A DNA stretch of 64,000 bases from Deltaproteobacteria bacterium. Lineage in GTDB: Bacteria; Myxococcota_A; UBA9160; SMWR01. Numbering within the stretch: the first letter of the stretch is position 1; the number at the start of each line of letters is the position of its first letter. Below the pieces are notes generated by a model. It saw only the letters and a program-made list of their open reading frames with translations, searched no databases and had not been told where the DNA came from. Below, piece after piece: positions 1 to 9,422 of the stretch. The stretch covers positions 1 to 64,000 of the forward strand of contig JAFDDG010000003.1 in the NCBI GenBank assembly GCA_019310965.1, in the 5' to 3' direction. The translations under genes and the position numbers were made by a program.

Positions 1-4
1 TCGC

Positions 5-2551
5 ATGAACCCGACCTCCACTCTCCGTTTGCGCACCTTCACCGCTGGGCTCGCCGGCGCCTGGGCGGTGCTCGCGATAATTCTCTCGGCCGCCGCGCTG
101 ATTTCGCCGGAGGACCGCCTCCAGGCGCCGTTCAACGACAGCCGACTCGGCGGCGTCGCGGTGATCGAGCGGTTGCATCCGTCGGCGGCGGGCAGTGGCC
201 TCGAGCTCGGCGATCGACTCCTCGAAGTCGACGGCGCCCCCTACCAGGCGTTTTCGGGCGGGCGCCTGGCGGCGCCCGATGCGTCGGGACGTGCGATCAC
301 CTATCTGGTGGAGAAGCGCGACGGCCGTCGCGTCACGGCCACGGCGATGCCGGTTCGGGCCTCCGAGATGCGCACGCGCCTGGGCGTCTTCTTCCACGTG
401 CTGTTGCTGTGCGTCGCCATCATCTACATGGTGACGGCCGGGATCGTATGGTGGCTCAAGCCGGGCCGCAGCGGCGCGTGGGCGCTGGTTCTCTTCGCGT
501 CGAGCATCGCCGTGCAGCTCGCGACGACCTTGCACGCCGATTCGATCCTGTGGGCGGACATGCGCGTGGCCGTCAACGTTCCCTTGATAGGAGCGAGCGT
601 CTTTCATCTCTTCACGACGTATCCGCTCGAGCCGGCCTGGGTGGTGCGCCACCATCGGGTGCACACGGTGCCCTACGCGGCAGCGGTGGCGCTCATCGCC
701 CTGGTGCTGCTTGCGGAGCCGCTGGGGTTCTCGCCGGCCCTGCCGTGGGCCCTGTCTTTCCTGTTCGCGGTGTCGCTCTCGACTGCTTCGATTGCTGTGC
801 TCGGCGTCGAGCGCAAGCGCCATGGTGCGGGCCCCATGAAGGATGCCGCCGACGTGGTGTTCTTTTCCGCCCTGCTCTCCTTCGCACCGGTGCTGCTGAT
901 TCTCCTCCTCGAGTGGGTTCTGGTGACGCCGCTCCCGTATTACCTGGCGCTGCTGTGGGTCTTCGTATTCCCGGTGGCGGTGGGCTTCGGCATCGCACGC
1001 CGCCAGTTGTTCGATGTGCGGAATCTGGCCAAGTCGTCAGCGGCGTACGGCGCCGCGACGCTCGGAATCACCGGAGCGTTCGCCCTCGTAATTACGTTCG
1101 CGGACACGCTCGTCACCCGCTTCGGCGTCAGTGAACGCGGCGCCCAGCTGGCACTGCTCTTCGTGGCCTTGCTGCTCTTCGATCCGGTGCGGCGCCGCAT
1201 GCAGGCGCTGGTCGACCGATTCTTCGACCGCGATCGCGCCGCCTATCGCGTGGCGGTGCGGGAGATTTCCGAGGCCATGGTCTCGATGCTCTCGCTCAAC
1301 GAGATCGCCGACCGCATTCTGGTCGCGCTCACCGACACCATGGGCGTGCAGCGCGCGGTCGTCCTCTTGGCGGACGAGGAGGGTCGCACGCTCCGGCCGA
1401 TCGCCTCCCGGGGCGATTGGGACGACGATGGTTTCGCCCTCGATATCCCGTCGACTCACCCGATCTGGAAGCACCTGTGGATGCGCCGCGAAGACCTGAC
1501 GCGCATTGACTTCGACGAGGAGCGCGACGTCGAAACTCGTGAGCAGTGCCGCGACATCTTCGACACCCTCGAGGTCGCGTTGCTGGTGCCCATCCTCTAC
1601 GGCGTCGATCTGCTCGGTGTGATCGCCGTTGGGCGCAAGCTCTCCGGCGACAGGTTGGTTCCGGCCGATCGCCTGCTGCTGCGCACTCTCGCCAATCAGA
1701 GCTCCATCGCCATCGAGAACGCCAAGGCCTTCGACGAGATTGCGAAGCTCAACGAGACCCTGGAGGCTCGGGTCGACGAGCGGACCCGCGAGCTGCGCGA
1801 GGCCCAGGCTCAGCTCACGCAGTCCGAGAAGATGAAGTCGCTGGGGCAGCTCGTGGCGGGCGTGGCTCACGAGCTCAACAATCCCATTGGCTTCGTGCAC
1901 GCGAACCTTCAGCTGCTCGACGAGTACATCGAGAAGCTGGTGCAGGCGCAGCGCACCGAGATGGACACCCAGCCCGTGCAGGAGGCCATCGCGAAGCTGC
2001 TGAGCCGCAGCCGGGAGGGCACGACCCGGGTGAAGAAGATCGTGCAAGACCTGCGCACCTTCTCTCGCATGGATCAAGCCGACCTTCAGGATGCCGATCT
2101 TCACGAGGAGATCGAGCGCACGCTGCGCCTGATGGAGCCGCGTTTCAAGAACGACATCGTGGTCGAGACGGATTTCGGTGACTTGCCTCAGGTGAGATGC
2201 TATGCGGCACAACTCAACCAGGTATTCTTGAATCTTCTGATGAATGCCTGCGATGCGATCGAGTCTGGCGGAACCATCCGGATTCGCACCCAGGCGCTCG
2301 CGGATGGCGTGCGGTTGGAGTTTCAGGACGATGGGCCGGGCATCTCCGAGGAGGTGCGAAGCCGCATCTTCGATCCGTTCTTCACGACGAAGTCCGTCGG
2401 AGGCGGCACCGGGCTCGGTCTGTCCCTTTCGCACGGCATCATCGAGCGACACGGCGGCCGCATCGAGGTGGAATCGGCGCCGGGGGCGGGCGCCACCTTC
2501 GTGATCGAGTTGCCCTACGACGCGACCCCCGACGGCGAGGCTGCGGTCTGA
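5..2551 (+). CDS. PDZ/7TM/GAF membrane sensor histidine kinase
   Basis: This 848-residue protein is a membrane histidine kinase that should phosphorylate a response regulator not encoded here. An N-terminal membrane anchor (about residues 12-36) is followed by a PDZ-like segment (about 45-115) expected outside the cytoplasm. Several hydrophobic helices span about 130-400, a GAF-like domain about 410-575, and a coiled coil leads into the kinase. The dimerisation/phosphorylation helix carries AHELNNP with His622. The ATPase domain shows the N-box (NACDAI, about 747), DDGPGIS (about 775) and TGLGLSLS. The overall kinase type matches NtrB-like families. The ATG lies only 4 bases into the window, so an earlier start cannot be excluded, but the N-terminus looks complete. 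The ligand is unknown. Confidence 0.9.
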   Translation: MNPTSTLRLRTFTAGLAGAWAVLAIILSAAALISPEDRLQAPFNDSRLGGVAVIERLHPSAAGSGLELGDRLLEVDGAPYQAFSGGRLAAPDASGRAITYLVEKRDGRRVTATAMPVRASEMRTRLGVFFHVLLLCVAIIYMVTAGIVWWLKPGRSGAWALVLFASSIAVQLATTLHADSILWADMRVAVNVPLIGASVFHLFTTYPLEPAWVVRHHRVHTVPYAAAVALIALVLLAEPLGFSPALPWALSFLFAVSLSTASIAVLGVERKRHGAGPMKDAADVVFFSALLSFAPVLLILLLEWVLVTPLPYYLALLWVFVFPVAVGFGIARRQLFDVRNLAKSSAAYGAATLGITGAFALVITFADTLVTRFGVSERGAQLALLFVALLLFDPVRRRMQALVDRFFDRDRAAYRVAVREISEAMVSMLSLNEIADRILVALTDTMGVQRAVVLLADEEGRTLRPIASRGDWDDDGFALDIPSTHPIWKHLWMRREDLTRIDFDEERDVETREQCRDIFDTLEVALLVPILYGVDLLGVIAVGRKLSGDRLVPADRLLLRTLANQSSIAIENAKAFDEIAKLNETLEARVDERTRELREAQAQLTQSEKMKSLGQLVAGVAHELNNPIGFVHANLQLLDEYIEKLVQAQRTEMDTQPVQEAIAKLLSRSREGTTRVKKIVQDLRTFSRMDQADLQDADLHEEIERTLRLMEPRFKNDIVVETDFGDLPQVRCYAAQLNQVFLNLLMNACDAIESGGTIRIRTQALADGVRLEFQDDGPGISEEVRSRIFDPFFTTKSVGGGTGLGLSLSHGIIERHGGRIEVESAPGAGATFVIELPYDATPDGEAAV

Positions 2552-2581
2552 TACTCTGGGCGCCTGCAGCAAGGAGCTCGC

Positions 2582-3610
2582 ATGCGTCTCGGAATCATTG
2601 CCGGCCAATTCGGCCCGAAGATGCAGGTCCCATTCGAGACGATCGAAGAGGCGGACCGCCTTGGCTACCACTCCGTCTGGACGGCGGAGGCCTACGGTAA
2701 CGACGCGATCGTGCCGCTCACATTCATCGCGGCGCGCACGACGAACATCAAGCTCGGCACCGCGATCATGCAGATGCCGGCGCGCACGCCGGCCATGACG
2801 GCGATGACGGCACAGACTCTGGACCTGATGTCTGGCGGACGCTTCATCCTGGGTCTGGGTCCGTCGGGTCCGCAGGTCGTCGAGGGTTGGCACGGTGTGC
2901 CGTACGGCCGGCCGCTCACCCGAACGCGAGAGTATGTCTCGATCGTACGCAAGATCCTGGCGCGCGAGGCGCGGCTCGAGCACGAAGGCTACCACTACGA
3001 GATCCCGTTCATGGGCGAGGGCGCATCGGGCCTGGGCAAGCCGCTCAAGAGCATCCTGCACGGGCGTCCGGACATCGAGATCTACACGGCAGCCATCAGT
3101 CCAAACGGACTGCGCTGCTCCGGCGAGGTCGCCGACGGGGTGATGCCCGTGTGGATGAGCCCCGATCAGCCGGAGACGATTTTCGGCAGCGTGAGAGAGG
3201 GGATCGCGAAGGCGGAGGGAGGCAAGTCGCTCGAGGACTTCGACGTGGCGCCCTTCGTGAGCGTTGTGCTTGCCGATGACATCGAGAAGGCACGCATGCC
3301 GATCAAGGTGGGTCTCGCGCTCTACATCGGCGGAATGGGTGCTCGGGACAAGAATTTCTACAACGACTATGCCAAACGCCTCGGCTACGAGGCGGCGGCG
3401 AAGCAGATCCAGGATCTCTACCTCGATGGCAAGAGGGCGGAGGCCGTGGCTGCGGTGCCGGACGAGCTGGTCGACGAGATGCATCTGGTCGGGCCGAAGG
3501 AGCGCATTGCCGAGCGTTTCGAGCGCTGGAAGGCCTCTCCGGTGAAGACCATGCTGTTGGGAACGGGTCAGCCGGAAGTCGTCCGTCTGATGGCCGAGCT
3601 CGCCGGATAG
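2582..3610 (+). CDS. Luciferase-like (LLM class) F420/FMN-dependent oxidoreductase
   Basis: This 342-residue protein is a TIM-barrel enzyme of the bacterial luciferase-like monooxygenase superfamily. It starts at an ATG preceded by AAGGAG. The conserved beginning ([10 protein letters not shown]), the VWTAEAYG segment near residue 35 and the [14 protein letters not shown] segment near residue 85 are typical of the F420-dependent subfamily that includes mycobacterial Rv3520c. It would use reduced F420 or flavin in the cytoplasm; the substrate cannot be read from sequence. It sits 30 bases after the histidine kinase and 4 bases before bioA, so co-transcription is likely, but a functional link to biotin synthesis is not evident. 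Confidence 0.85.
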   Translation: MRLGIIAGQFGPKMQVPFETIEEADRLGYHSVWTAEAYGNDAIVPLTFIAARTTNIKLGTAIMQMPARTPAMTAMTAQTLDLMSGGRFILGLGPSGPQVVEGWHGVPYGRPLTRTREYVSIVRKILAREARLEHEGYHYEIPFMGEGASGLGKPLKSILHGRPDIEIYTAAISPNGLRCSGEVADGVMPVWMSPDQPETIFGSVREGIAKAEGGKSLEDFDVAPFVSVVLADDIEKARMPIKVGLALYIGGMGARDKNFYNDYAKRLGYEAAAKQIQDLYLDGKRAEAVAAVPDELVDEMHLVGPKERIAERFERWKASPVKTMLLGTGQPEVVRLMAELAG

Positions 3611-3614
3611 CCGG

Positions 3615-4925
3615 ATGAGTGGCTCCGACGGGCGCGACCGCGTCGTAGCGCTCGACAAGCAGCGGGTGTGGCATCCCTACACGGAGATGTCGCACTACCG
3701 CGAGCAGGTCGAGCCCTTGGTGATCGAGTCGGCGTGCGGCTCTCGCCTGCGTGACGCCGACGGGCGCGAGTACATCGACGGCAACGCATCGTGGTGGACG
3801 TGCGCTCTCGGGCACGCGCATCCTCGGCTGGTGGCGGCGCTCACACGGCAGGCAGAGGTGCTGGGTCACACGGCTCTCGCCGGCATTGCGCACGAGAATG
3901 CCGCCGAGTTGGCCGAGGCCCTCTGCACCGTGGCACCGGATGGCCTCGAACATGTCTTCTTCAGCGACGACGGCTCGACCGCGGTCGAGGTCGCCATGAA
4001 GCTCTGCCTCCAGTACTGGGTGCAGAATGGGCAGCCGAAGAAGCTGCGCTTCGTGGCCCTCGAGGATGCGTTTCACGGCGAGACCCTAGGCGTGACGGCG
4101 CTCGGTGGCGTTGAGGTCTTCCGCAAGCCCTTCCAGGACGTGCTGCTCGATTGCCTGCACGTGCCCCCACCGCGTCATCCCTACGATTCCGCTGGCGCCT
4201 TCGCGGCGCTGGAGAAGACGATCGCGGGCAACGCCGACACGCTGGCCGCGGTGGTGCTCGAGCCGCTCGTGCAGGGTGCTGCGGGCATGTACACCTATGA
4301 TGCAGAGTATCTGCGCCACGCGCGTGCACTCTGCGACCGGCACGATGTCTTCCTCGTCTGCGACGAGGTCTTCAGCGGCTACGGCCGCACCGGGCGCATG
4401 TGGGCCAGCGAGCACGCCGGGATTTCTCCCGATGTGCTGTGCACGGCGAAGGGTTTCACGGGCGGACTCATGCCGATGGCCGCGACCCTGGCGACTCGAC
4501 GCCTCTTCGAGGGTTTTCTCGGTGATCCGGAGCGTGCCTTCTACTACGGGCATACCTTCTGTGGCAATCCGCTCGGCTCCGCGGTCGCGCGCGAGGTGTT
4601 GCGCGTTTACGAAGACGAGCAGGTGCTGGAGGGCATCGCCCCGCGCCACGAGAAGATTGCTGCGACTTTCGAGGCGCTCGGCGGGCTACCGGGTGTCGCG
4701 CGTACTCGCAGCCTTGGCATGATCGGCGCTCTCGATCTGGGCGGTGATTCGGGCTATCTCGCCGCTGCGGGCTGGCGGGTCTACGAGCTGGCCCGGGCGC
4801 GCGGCGCCTACTTGCGGCCCCTAGGCAACGTCGTCTACGTCACCCCCTCACTCAACATTCCAGAGCACGATCTGGACAGGCTTCTCGCCATCGTGAGCGA
4901 GTGCGTCGGGGAGGTCGCCAGCTGA
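3615..4925 (+). CDS. bioA: Adenosylmethionine-8-amino-7-oxononanoate aminotransferase
   Basis: This 436-residue class III PLP aminotransferase should make 7,8-diaminononanoate from 7-keto-8-aminopelargonate using S-adenosylmethionine as amino donor, a step in biotin synthesis. Diagnostic features are the [10 protein letters not shown] start, the [14 protein letters not shown] segment near residue 60, [12 protein letters not shown] near 248 and the PLP lysine in CTAKGFTGG (Lys279, close to the Escherichia coli position). The length is normal for BioA. No other biotin gene is adjacent, although a 400-residue alpha-oxoamine synthase at 41269-42471 belongs to the BioF superfamily. Biotin also serves the carboxylase at 12551-18133. 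The ATG follows the previous stop by 4 bases. Confidence 0.93.
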   Translation: MSGSDGRDRVVALDKQRVWHPYTEMSHYREQVEPLVIESACGSRLRDADGREYIDGNASWWTCALGHAHPRLVAALTRQAEVLGHTALAGIAHENAAELAEALCTVAPDGLEHVFFSDDGSTAVEVAMKLCLQYWVQNGQPKKLRFVALEDAFHGETLGVTALGGVEVFRKPFQDVLLDCLHVPPPRHPYDSAGAFAALEKTIAGNADTLAAVVLEPLVQGAAGMYTYDAEYLRHARALCDRHDVFLVCDEVFSGYGRTGRMWASEHAGISPDVLCTAKGFTGGLMPMAATLATRRLFEGFLGDPERAFYYGHTFCGNPLGSAVAREVLRVYEDEQVLEGIAPRHEKIAATFEALGGLPGVARTRSLGMIGALDLGGDSGYLAAAGWRVYELARARGAYLRPLGNVVYVTPSLNIPEHDLDRLLAIVSECVGEVAS

Positions 4926-5049
4926 TGCAGGCTCTCGCCGGCATGTCCTGGACGGTGATGCTGATGTGGCTGAATCGCATCGGGTGGACTCCCGCCTAAA
5001 GTCCGCTCTGGGTGCATTGCGGCGGTCTCGTGCGGGCTAGTCTTGCGGT

Positions 5050-6333
5050 GTGTCCGAGCGCGCGAACGTCCTGATCGTGGGCGGCGGTGTAGTGGGGACG
5101 AGCCTTGCCTGGTGCCTCGCCGAGCGTGGGGTCGACGGCATCGCGGTGGTCGATCTCGATCTCGCCGGACTCTATGCCTCATCGGAGCTCAACGCGGGCG
5201 GCGCCCGCGCCACCTGGTGGCAGCCGGTCAACATCGAGAGTTGTCGCCTGACGCTCGAGTTCTTCGCGGCCCACGCCGAGGTCCTGGGCTTTCGCCCTGT
5301 GGGATACCTGTGGCTCTACGACTCCGCAGAGCTCTTCGAGCGCGCGATCGAGATGCGCGGGCTGCAAAATCGCGCGGGGCTTGGCGTCGAGGCTTTGGCT
5401 GTCGGCGAGGTGGCGGAACGTTTCCCGGTGCTCGACCGGCGGCTCGAGGCCCTCGTCGGCGCCACCTTCTCGCCGCGGGACGGTCTGGTGAACCCGAATG
5501 CCGTGCGCGCCTGGTATCGCGGCGAAGCGGAGCGTCTGGGCGTCGAGTTCCACAACCGCCATTACGTGGCGGGCGTCGAAACGCGTCGCGTCGTTGGTGC
5601 CGCGGGGAGTCTGCGCGAGGTCGCAGCGGTGGACGTGATCGAGCTGGCGTCGGGCGATCCGCTCGACGAGGCGGGCGTCGTGCGCGATGCCCTCACCACT
5701 CACAGCGTCGCGCCCACGGCGCACGTCGGCGAGCTGCGCATCGAGTGCGACACCGTCGTGAACTGCCTCGGCGCCTGGTCGCCGATCTTCTCGGCGAAGA
5801 TCGGCGTGCCCGATCTCACGGAACCCGTGAGGCGCCAGATCTGTCTGGTGGACGTGCACCGCGAAGATGTGGCCCCGGGAGTGGACCTCTCGGAGCTCGG
5901 CATGATCGTCGATGCGAGTGGGCTGTATTTTCACCCCGAAGGGCCCCATGTGCTGGCCGGCTACTCGACGCCCGATGAGGCGCCGGGCTTCGATTTCGAC
6001 TACGACGGCGAGGCCTTCTTCGAAAGCGAGATCTGGCCGCGGCTGGCGCAGCGGGCCAGCAGCTTCGAGCGTTGTGGCCACGTGCGTGGCTGGGCCGGGC
6101 TCTACGCCGTGACGCCGGATTGCAGCGGGATCGCCGGCGCCGTGGCGGGTTTCGGGAATCTCTACGAGGCGCACTCCTTCACCGGCCGGGGCGTGATGCA
6201 GTCGTACGGCGTGGGCCGGGCCATGGCCGCGCATATCGCCACGGGCCGCTTCGAGGAGGTCGACCTGGCTCCGCTGACCCGCGCGCGGTTTTCCGATGCT
6301 GCGCGCTGGGTGACCGAAGATCTGCACATCTGA
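5050..6333 (+). CDS. FAD-dependent oxidoreductase (DAO/glycine-oxidase superfamily)
   Basis: This 427-residue flavoprotein begins at a GTG and opens with an ADP-binding Rossmann motif (VLIVGGGVVG, residues 7-16). The body follows the D-amino-acid oxidase/sarcosine oxidase fold: an ARATWWQP segment near residue 55, and near the end a GWAGLYAVTPD segment and the HSFTGRGVMQSYGVGRAM motif that closes the FAD site. Members oxidise C-N bonds of amino acids or N-methylated compounds; the substrate here is unknown. The family resembles the single-domain FOXRED1/sarcosine oxidase beta group. It lies between bioA and an EthD-like gene on the same strand with a 65-base gap downstream. Confidence 0.82.
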   Translation: MSERANVLIVGGGVVGTSLAWCLAERGVDGIAVVDLDLAGLYASSELNAGGARATWWQPVNIESCRLTLEFFAAHAEVLGFRPVGYLWLYDSAELFERAIEMRGLQNRAGLGVEALAVGEVAERFPVLDRRLEALVGATFSPRDGLVNPNAVRAWYRGEAERLGVEFHNRHYVAGVETRRVVGAAGSLREVAAVDVIELASGDPLDEAGVVRDALTTHSVAPTAHVGELRIECDTVVNCLGAWSPIFSAKIGVPDLTEPVRRQICLVDVHREDVAPGVDLSELGMIVDASGLYFHPEGPHVLAGYSTPDEAPGFDFDYDGEAFFESEIWPRLAQRASSFERCGHVRGWAGLYAVTPDCSGIAGAVAGFGNLYEAHSFTGRGVMQSYGVGRAMAAHIATGRFEEVDLAPLTRARFSDAARWVTEDLHI

Positions 6334-6398
6334 GCGCCGGAGAGTCCGGTCGGGGTTCTCTGTGTTCGTGTAGGATGGCTCGATCAGGAGGGTGCGAC

Positions 6399-7082
6399 AT
6401 GGAAAAGCTCATGTATCTCGTCTTTCACGAGCCGGAGCTCGATGGGGAGGAGCTGCGCACGGCGTTGCTCGACAAGGCCGTGCCGGCGCTTCGCGATGGC
6501 GGCGCACAGACCGTAACGCTGCACGTGCAGGACGATGCGGTCGCGGCGGGACAGCCGTTGCGCAAGAGCGATCCGCCGGTGCGTGCGATGGTCTCGTTCT
6601 GGCTCGAGAACGCCGACGATCGCGGTGCCTGCGAGGCGGCGCTGGCCAGCCACGCGAGCAAGCTCGCCGGCTATCTCGTCGCCGAGTCGCGCCCGATGAT
6701 CCACGAGCGCTCCGAGGGCGCACGCACGCCCGGGATGTGCCAGGTCACCTGCATTGCGAAGCTGCCCGATCTCGACTGGGCCGAGTTCTACCGCATCTGG
6801 ACCACGGACCACAAAGCCGTCGCGGTCGAGACGCAGTCGACCACCGGCTACGTGCGTAACGTCATCGTGCGACCGCTAACGGACGGCGCGCCCGACCAGT
6901 GGCACGCCATCGTCGAGGAGACTTTTCCGATCGGGGCTCTCGACGACCCGAAAGTCTTCTACGACGCCAGTTCGGACGGGGAGCTGAAGGCGAATCTCGA
7001 CCGCATGATGACGAGTTGCAACCGTTTCCTCGACATGGGGCCGCTCGAATTCACGCACATGTCGGAGTACTGGCTCGGCTAG
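6399..7082 (+). CDS. EthD-like dimeric alpha-beta barrel protein
   Basis: This 227-residue protein looks like two ferredoxin-like EthD halves in tandem. The first half starts MEKLMYLVFHEPEL; the second contains CQVTCIAKLPDLDWAEFY followed by an IWTTDHKAVAVETQ segment, which resembles the EthD family pattern of a short strand, a hydrophobic helix and a conserved histidine. EthD-type proteins accompany oxidative degradation systems, usually with unclear chemistry. I chose the ATG at 6399 because it follows an AGGAGG-like site; a longer open frame upstream overlaps the oxidoreductase in another frame and is not credible. It is the last plus-strand gene before a convergent 12-gene minus-strand run. 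Confidence 0.7.
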   Translation: MEKLMYLVFHEPELDGEELRTALLDKAVPALRDGGAQTVTLHVQDDAVAAGQPLRKSDPPVRAMVSFWLENADDRGACEAALASHASKLAGYLVAESRPMIHERSEGARTPGMCQVTCIAKLPDLDWAEFYRIWTTDHKAVAVETQSTTGYVRNVIVRPLTDGAPDQWHAIVEETFPIGALDDPKVFYDASSDGELKANLDRMMTSCNRFLDMGPLEFTHMSEYWLG

Positions 7083-7203
7083 ACCCTCTCGCAGGCTGCC
7101 GTGAAGCCTCTCGGCCGGGAGATGTCGAGACGTGGCCGGGGGGTTGCAGCGCAGGCTCCCGGCCCCGCCGCTGCCGGCCTCGCGCAGCAGTGGGCGGCGC
7201 GTG

Positions 7204-8895
7204 TCAGCGCAATGGCGCGCTCGGCCCCAACGCTTGTCGGCCGCGTGCCAGTGTCTCGAGCTGCTCGATGAGTGAGCCGTACATCCCATCGAACTTGCGA
7301 GCGCTTGCCAGGCTCGCCTCGGCCTCGGTGAAATCCCGGTGCACCAGCTGGGCCTGGGCCAGGCGGATCCAGCCGTACTCGGTGGTCTGCGGCTCGCGCG
7401 TCAAGAGCTCGATCTCAAGCCTGGCGACATCGCGGATCAGGGGCTGGAGGCGCGGGTCGCCCATGCGCGGCGCGAGGATCGGGTCCTGAAGGATGTGGGG
7501 CAGTGTCAGCACCCGGCGCTCCGCTGCAACGCGAAGCTCGGGAATGGCCTCCGCCCACATATTGTTGTAGATCAGCGCGCGGCCGCGTTCGCGGTGGGCC
7601 TGTGCGCCGTCGGGCCAGCGTGCGACGGCATCCAGGGTGGGGCCGGCATTGCTGGCCCAGATCGAGGCGCGGCCGTAGCTCTGCACTGCGAAGATCGCGA
7701 GCACCACCACCGTGGCAGCGCCGGCGCAGCATGCCGCTGCACGGCGCCGCGCGGTCGGAACCCTCTGCCACTGTTCCGCCGCCGCGAACCACACGCCCCC
7801 GATCAACCCTGGCAGTATGAAGTAGAGGTAGCGGTCGGCCATCGGATAGCGGAACGGTAGGATCTGCGCGACCGGCACGAACGCGGCTGCTGCCCAGATC
7901 CAGTAGGGCAACTCGGGCAGGCGCTCGCGCACCGCGACGACTACGCGCGCCACGAGTGCCAAGCCGAGTGCGAGTGCGAGCCAGACCCACGGATCGCCCA
8001 CGCCGTTCGGGATCGGCGGCTCCTGGAACGCCGAGACCCCGTAGGTCGTGCCCGCCATCGCGAGGTAGCGCGCGCCGAATGTTGCGCAGCTGAGGGCCAT
8101 GATCCACGGCTCGTCCGAGACCGGCGGGATGCCGATGTTGGCGGCCCGGTAGGCGACCAGCGCGATGCTCGCGAACGTCGCGAAGAGGAGTCCCCAGATC
8201 AGCAAGCTCGCCCGGTCAACGGGCGTCGTCGCGTTGTCGCGCCGGCGCACCCATTCCTCGGCGACCAGGAAGGCCAGCCCCACCGCCGCGATCGGCTTGG
8301 CGAACAGGCCGAGCAGGAAGAGCGCCGCGGCGCCGGCCCGCGAGCGGTTGCGCAGCAAGAGCGCGCCGAGTGCGAGCGACATCGCGAGCAGAGTCTTCAG
8401 CTGTGAGATCCAGCTGACGGCCTCGGCGCTCGCCGGATGGAAGAGCAGCAGCGCGGCGCCGGCGCCGGCAGCTGGCAGGGGCGCGCCGGAGCGCAGCAGC
8501 AGTGCGGCAAAGAGCACGCCGACGAGCGCGTGAAGTATCAGGTTCGTGAGGTGATAGCCGACAGTGTTGCGTCCGAAGACGGCCCACTGCGCCATGTGCA
8601 GCAGCATCTGGGTGGGCGCGTAGTTGGCGGTGACCAGGTTGTTCGAGCTCGTCGGGTCGAACATCGCACCGACGTTTTCGAGGTTGATCTCCTGCACCCA
8701 TGGGTTGAGCGGCAGGTAGATGTTGTCATCGGAGACGAAGGGTCCCGCGAGAGCGGGCGCGTACACGATGCCGCCGATGCAGAGCAGCGCCGCGAAGAGC
8801 AGCGCCGCATCCCGGTAGGGCCGATTCAGCGCGGTCGCTGCCGAGCCTCGGGCCGCTGCGGTCCGGGGCCCGGTGCGGTGCTTGCGCGGGCCCAT
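7204..8895 (-). CDS. Polytopic membrane protein with C-terminal TPR-like region (TMTC/glycosyltransferase-C type)
   Basis: This 563-residue protein has an N-terminal hydrophobic helix, an extracytoplasmic loop with FVSDDNIY and many further helices to about residue 420. A soluble helical tail contains TPR-like pairs (ARWPDGAQAHRERGRALIYN and later RLAQAQLVHRDFTEAEASLASAR). The DD near the first loop and the overall plan match GT-C type lipid-linked glycosyltransferases and the TMTC family (membrane plus TPR). Its donor and acceptor are unknown. I start it at the ATG sharing one base with the previous stop (TGATG at 8895), which implies translational coupling. It is the last gene of the minus-strand run beginning at 24011. 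Confidence 0.75.
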   Translation of the reverse strand: MGPRKHRTGPRTAAARGSAATALNRPYRDAALLFAALLCIGGIVYAPALAGPFVSDDNIYLPLNPWVQEINLENVGAMFDPTSSNNLVTANYAPTQMLLHMAQWAVFGRNTVGYHLTNLILHALVGVLFAALLLRSGAPLPAAGAGAALLLFHPASAEAVSWISQLKTLLAMSLALGALLLRNRSRAGAAALFLLGLFAKPIAAVGLAFLVAEEWVRRRDNATTPVDRASLLIWGLLFATFASIALVAYRAANIGIPPVSDEPWIMALSCATFGARYLAMAGTTYGVSAFQEPPIPNGVGDPWVWLALALGLALVARVVVAVRERLPELPYWIWAAAAFVPVAQILPFRYPMADRYLYFILPGLIGGVWFAAAEQWQRVPTARRRAAACCAGAATVVVLAIFAVQSYGRASIWASNAGPTLDAVARWPDGAQAHRERGRALIYNNMWAEAIPELRVAAERRVLTLPHILQDPILAPRMGDPRLQPLIRDVARLEIELLTREPQTTEYGWIRLAQAQLVHRDFTEAEASLASARKFDGMYGSLIEQLETLARGRQALGPSAPLR

Positions 8896-9422
8896 CAGGC
8901 GAGCGGCATCGAAGTGCTCGGTGCCTCGCACCACTGGCGCAGTGAGCGAAGTCTGCCGTCCACGTACTCCGCCGCCAGCTTGCGCACGTCGAATCGGTCG
9001 AGCATACCGCCGACCACGGCGATGGCGTTGCCAGCCGCCAGGTGGAGGCCCAGACGGGTGGCATCAGCATCGTCCGCCAGAGTCCAGGCCTGTTCGAAGT
9101 GGAAGAGCCCGAGGCTGACCTCTGAACGCAGCTTGCAAGCCGGCACCACCTCGAGCGGTCGATCGCGCAATAACACCGGCACGCTCCGCAGCCGGTAGCG
9201 CCAGCGAGCCTCGTTGCCGATCCTGGGGAAGTCGTCCGCCGGCTCGAGCAGTTCGAGGATCGCCTTGTCCCAGCGGATGATTTCTGACGGTGTCGTGAGG
9301 GCGCGCCACACCTTCGGCCGCGGCGCGTGAATCACCGCGGAGAGGGCCATCGTGATGACGCCTGCTGCGGGCTTTTCCCCCATGGCCGGGAGGATGACGG
9401 CTCCGAGGGGGGCCGCAAGCAT
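8895..9422 (-). CDS. SRPBCC/START-like lipid-binding fold protein
   Basis: This 175-residue protein has the SRPBCC pattern: a first strand ending in HAPRPKVWRALTTPSEIIRWDK, several beta strands and a C-terminal helix (GNAIAVVGGMLDRFDVRKLAAEYV). The fold encloses a hydrophobic cavity in START, Bet v1 and polyketide-cyclase proteins. A role in binding an acyl or polyketide product of the upstream synthase genes is possible but is only inference from context. The ATG at 9422 shares one base with the upstream stop (TGATG), which favours this start; a second in-frame ATG at 9350 would remove 24 residues outside the recognisable domain. Confidence 0.7.
   Translation of the reverse strand: MLAAPLGAVILPAMGEKPAAGVITMALSAVIHAPRPKVWRALTTPSEIIRWDKAILELLEPADDFPRIGNEARWRYRLRSVPVLLRDRPLEVVPACKLRSEVSLGLFHFEQAWTLADDADATRLGLHLAAGNAIAVVGGMLDRFDVRKLAAEYVDGRLRSLRQWCEAPSTSMPLA

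Noticed and set aside
1037-3658. Long open frame on the minus strand (about 870 codons) opposite the histidine kinase and the luciferase-like gene
   Set aside because: It is antisense to two well-supported genes, has no recognisable domain and follows from GC-rich third positions.
6072-6398. N-terminal extension of the EthD-like frame
   Set aside because: It overlaps the FAD oxidoreductase in another frame; the ATG at 6399 with a ribosome-binding site is a better start.
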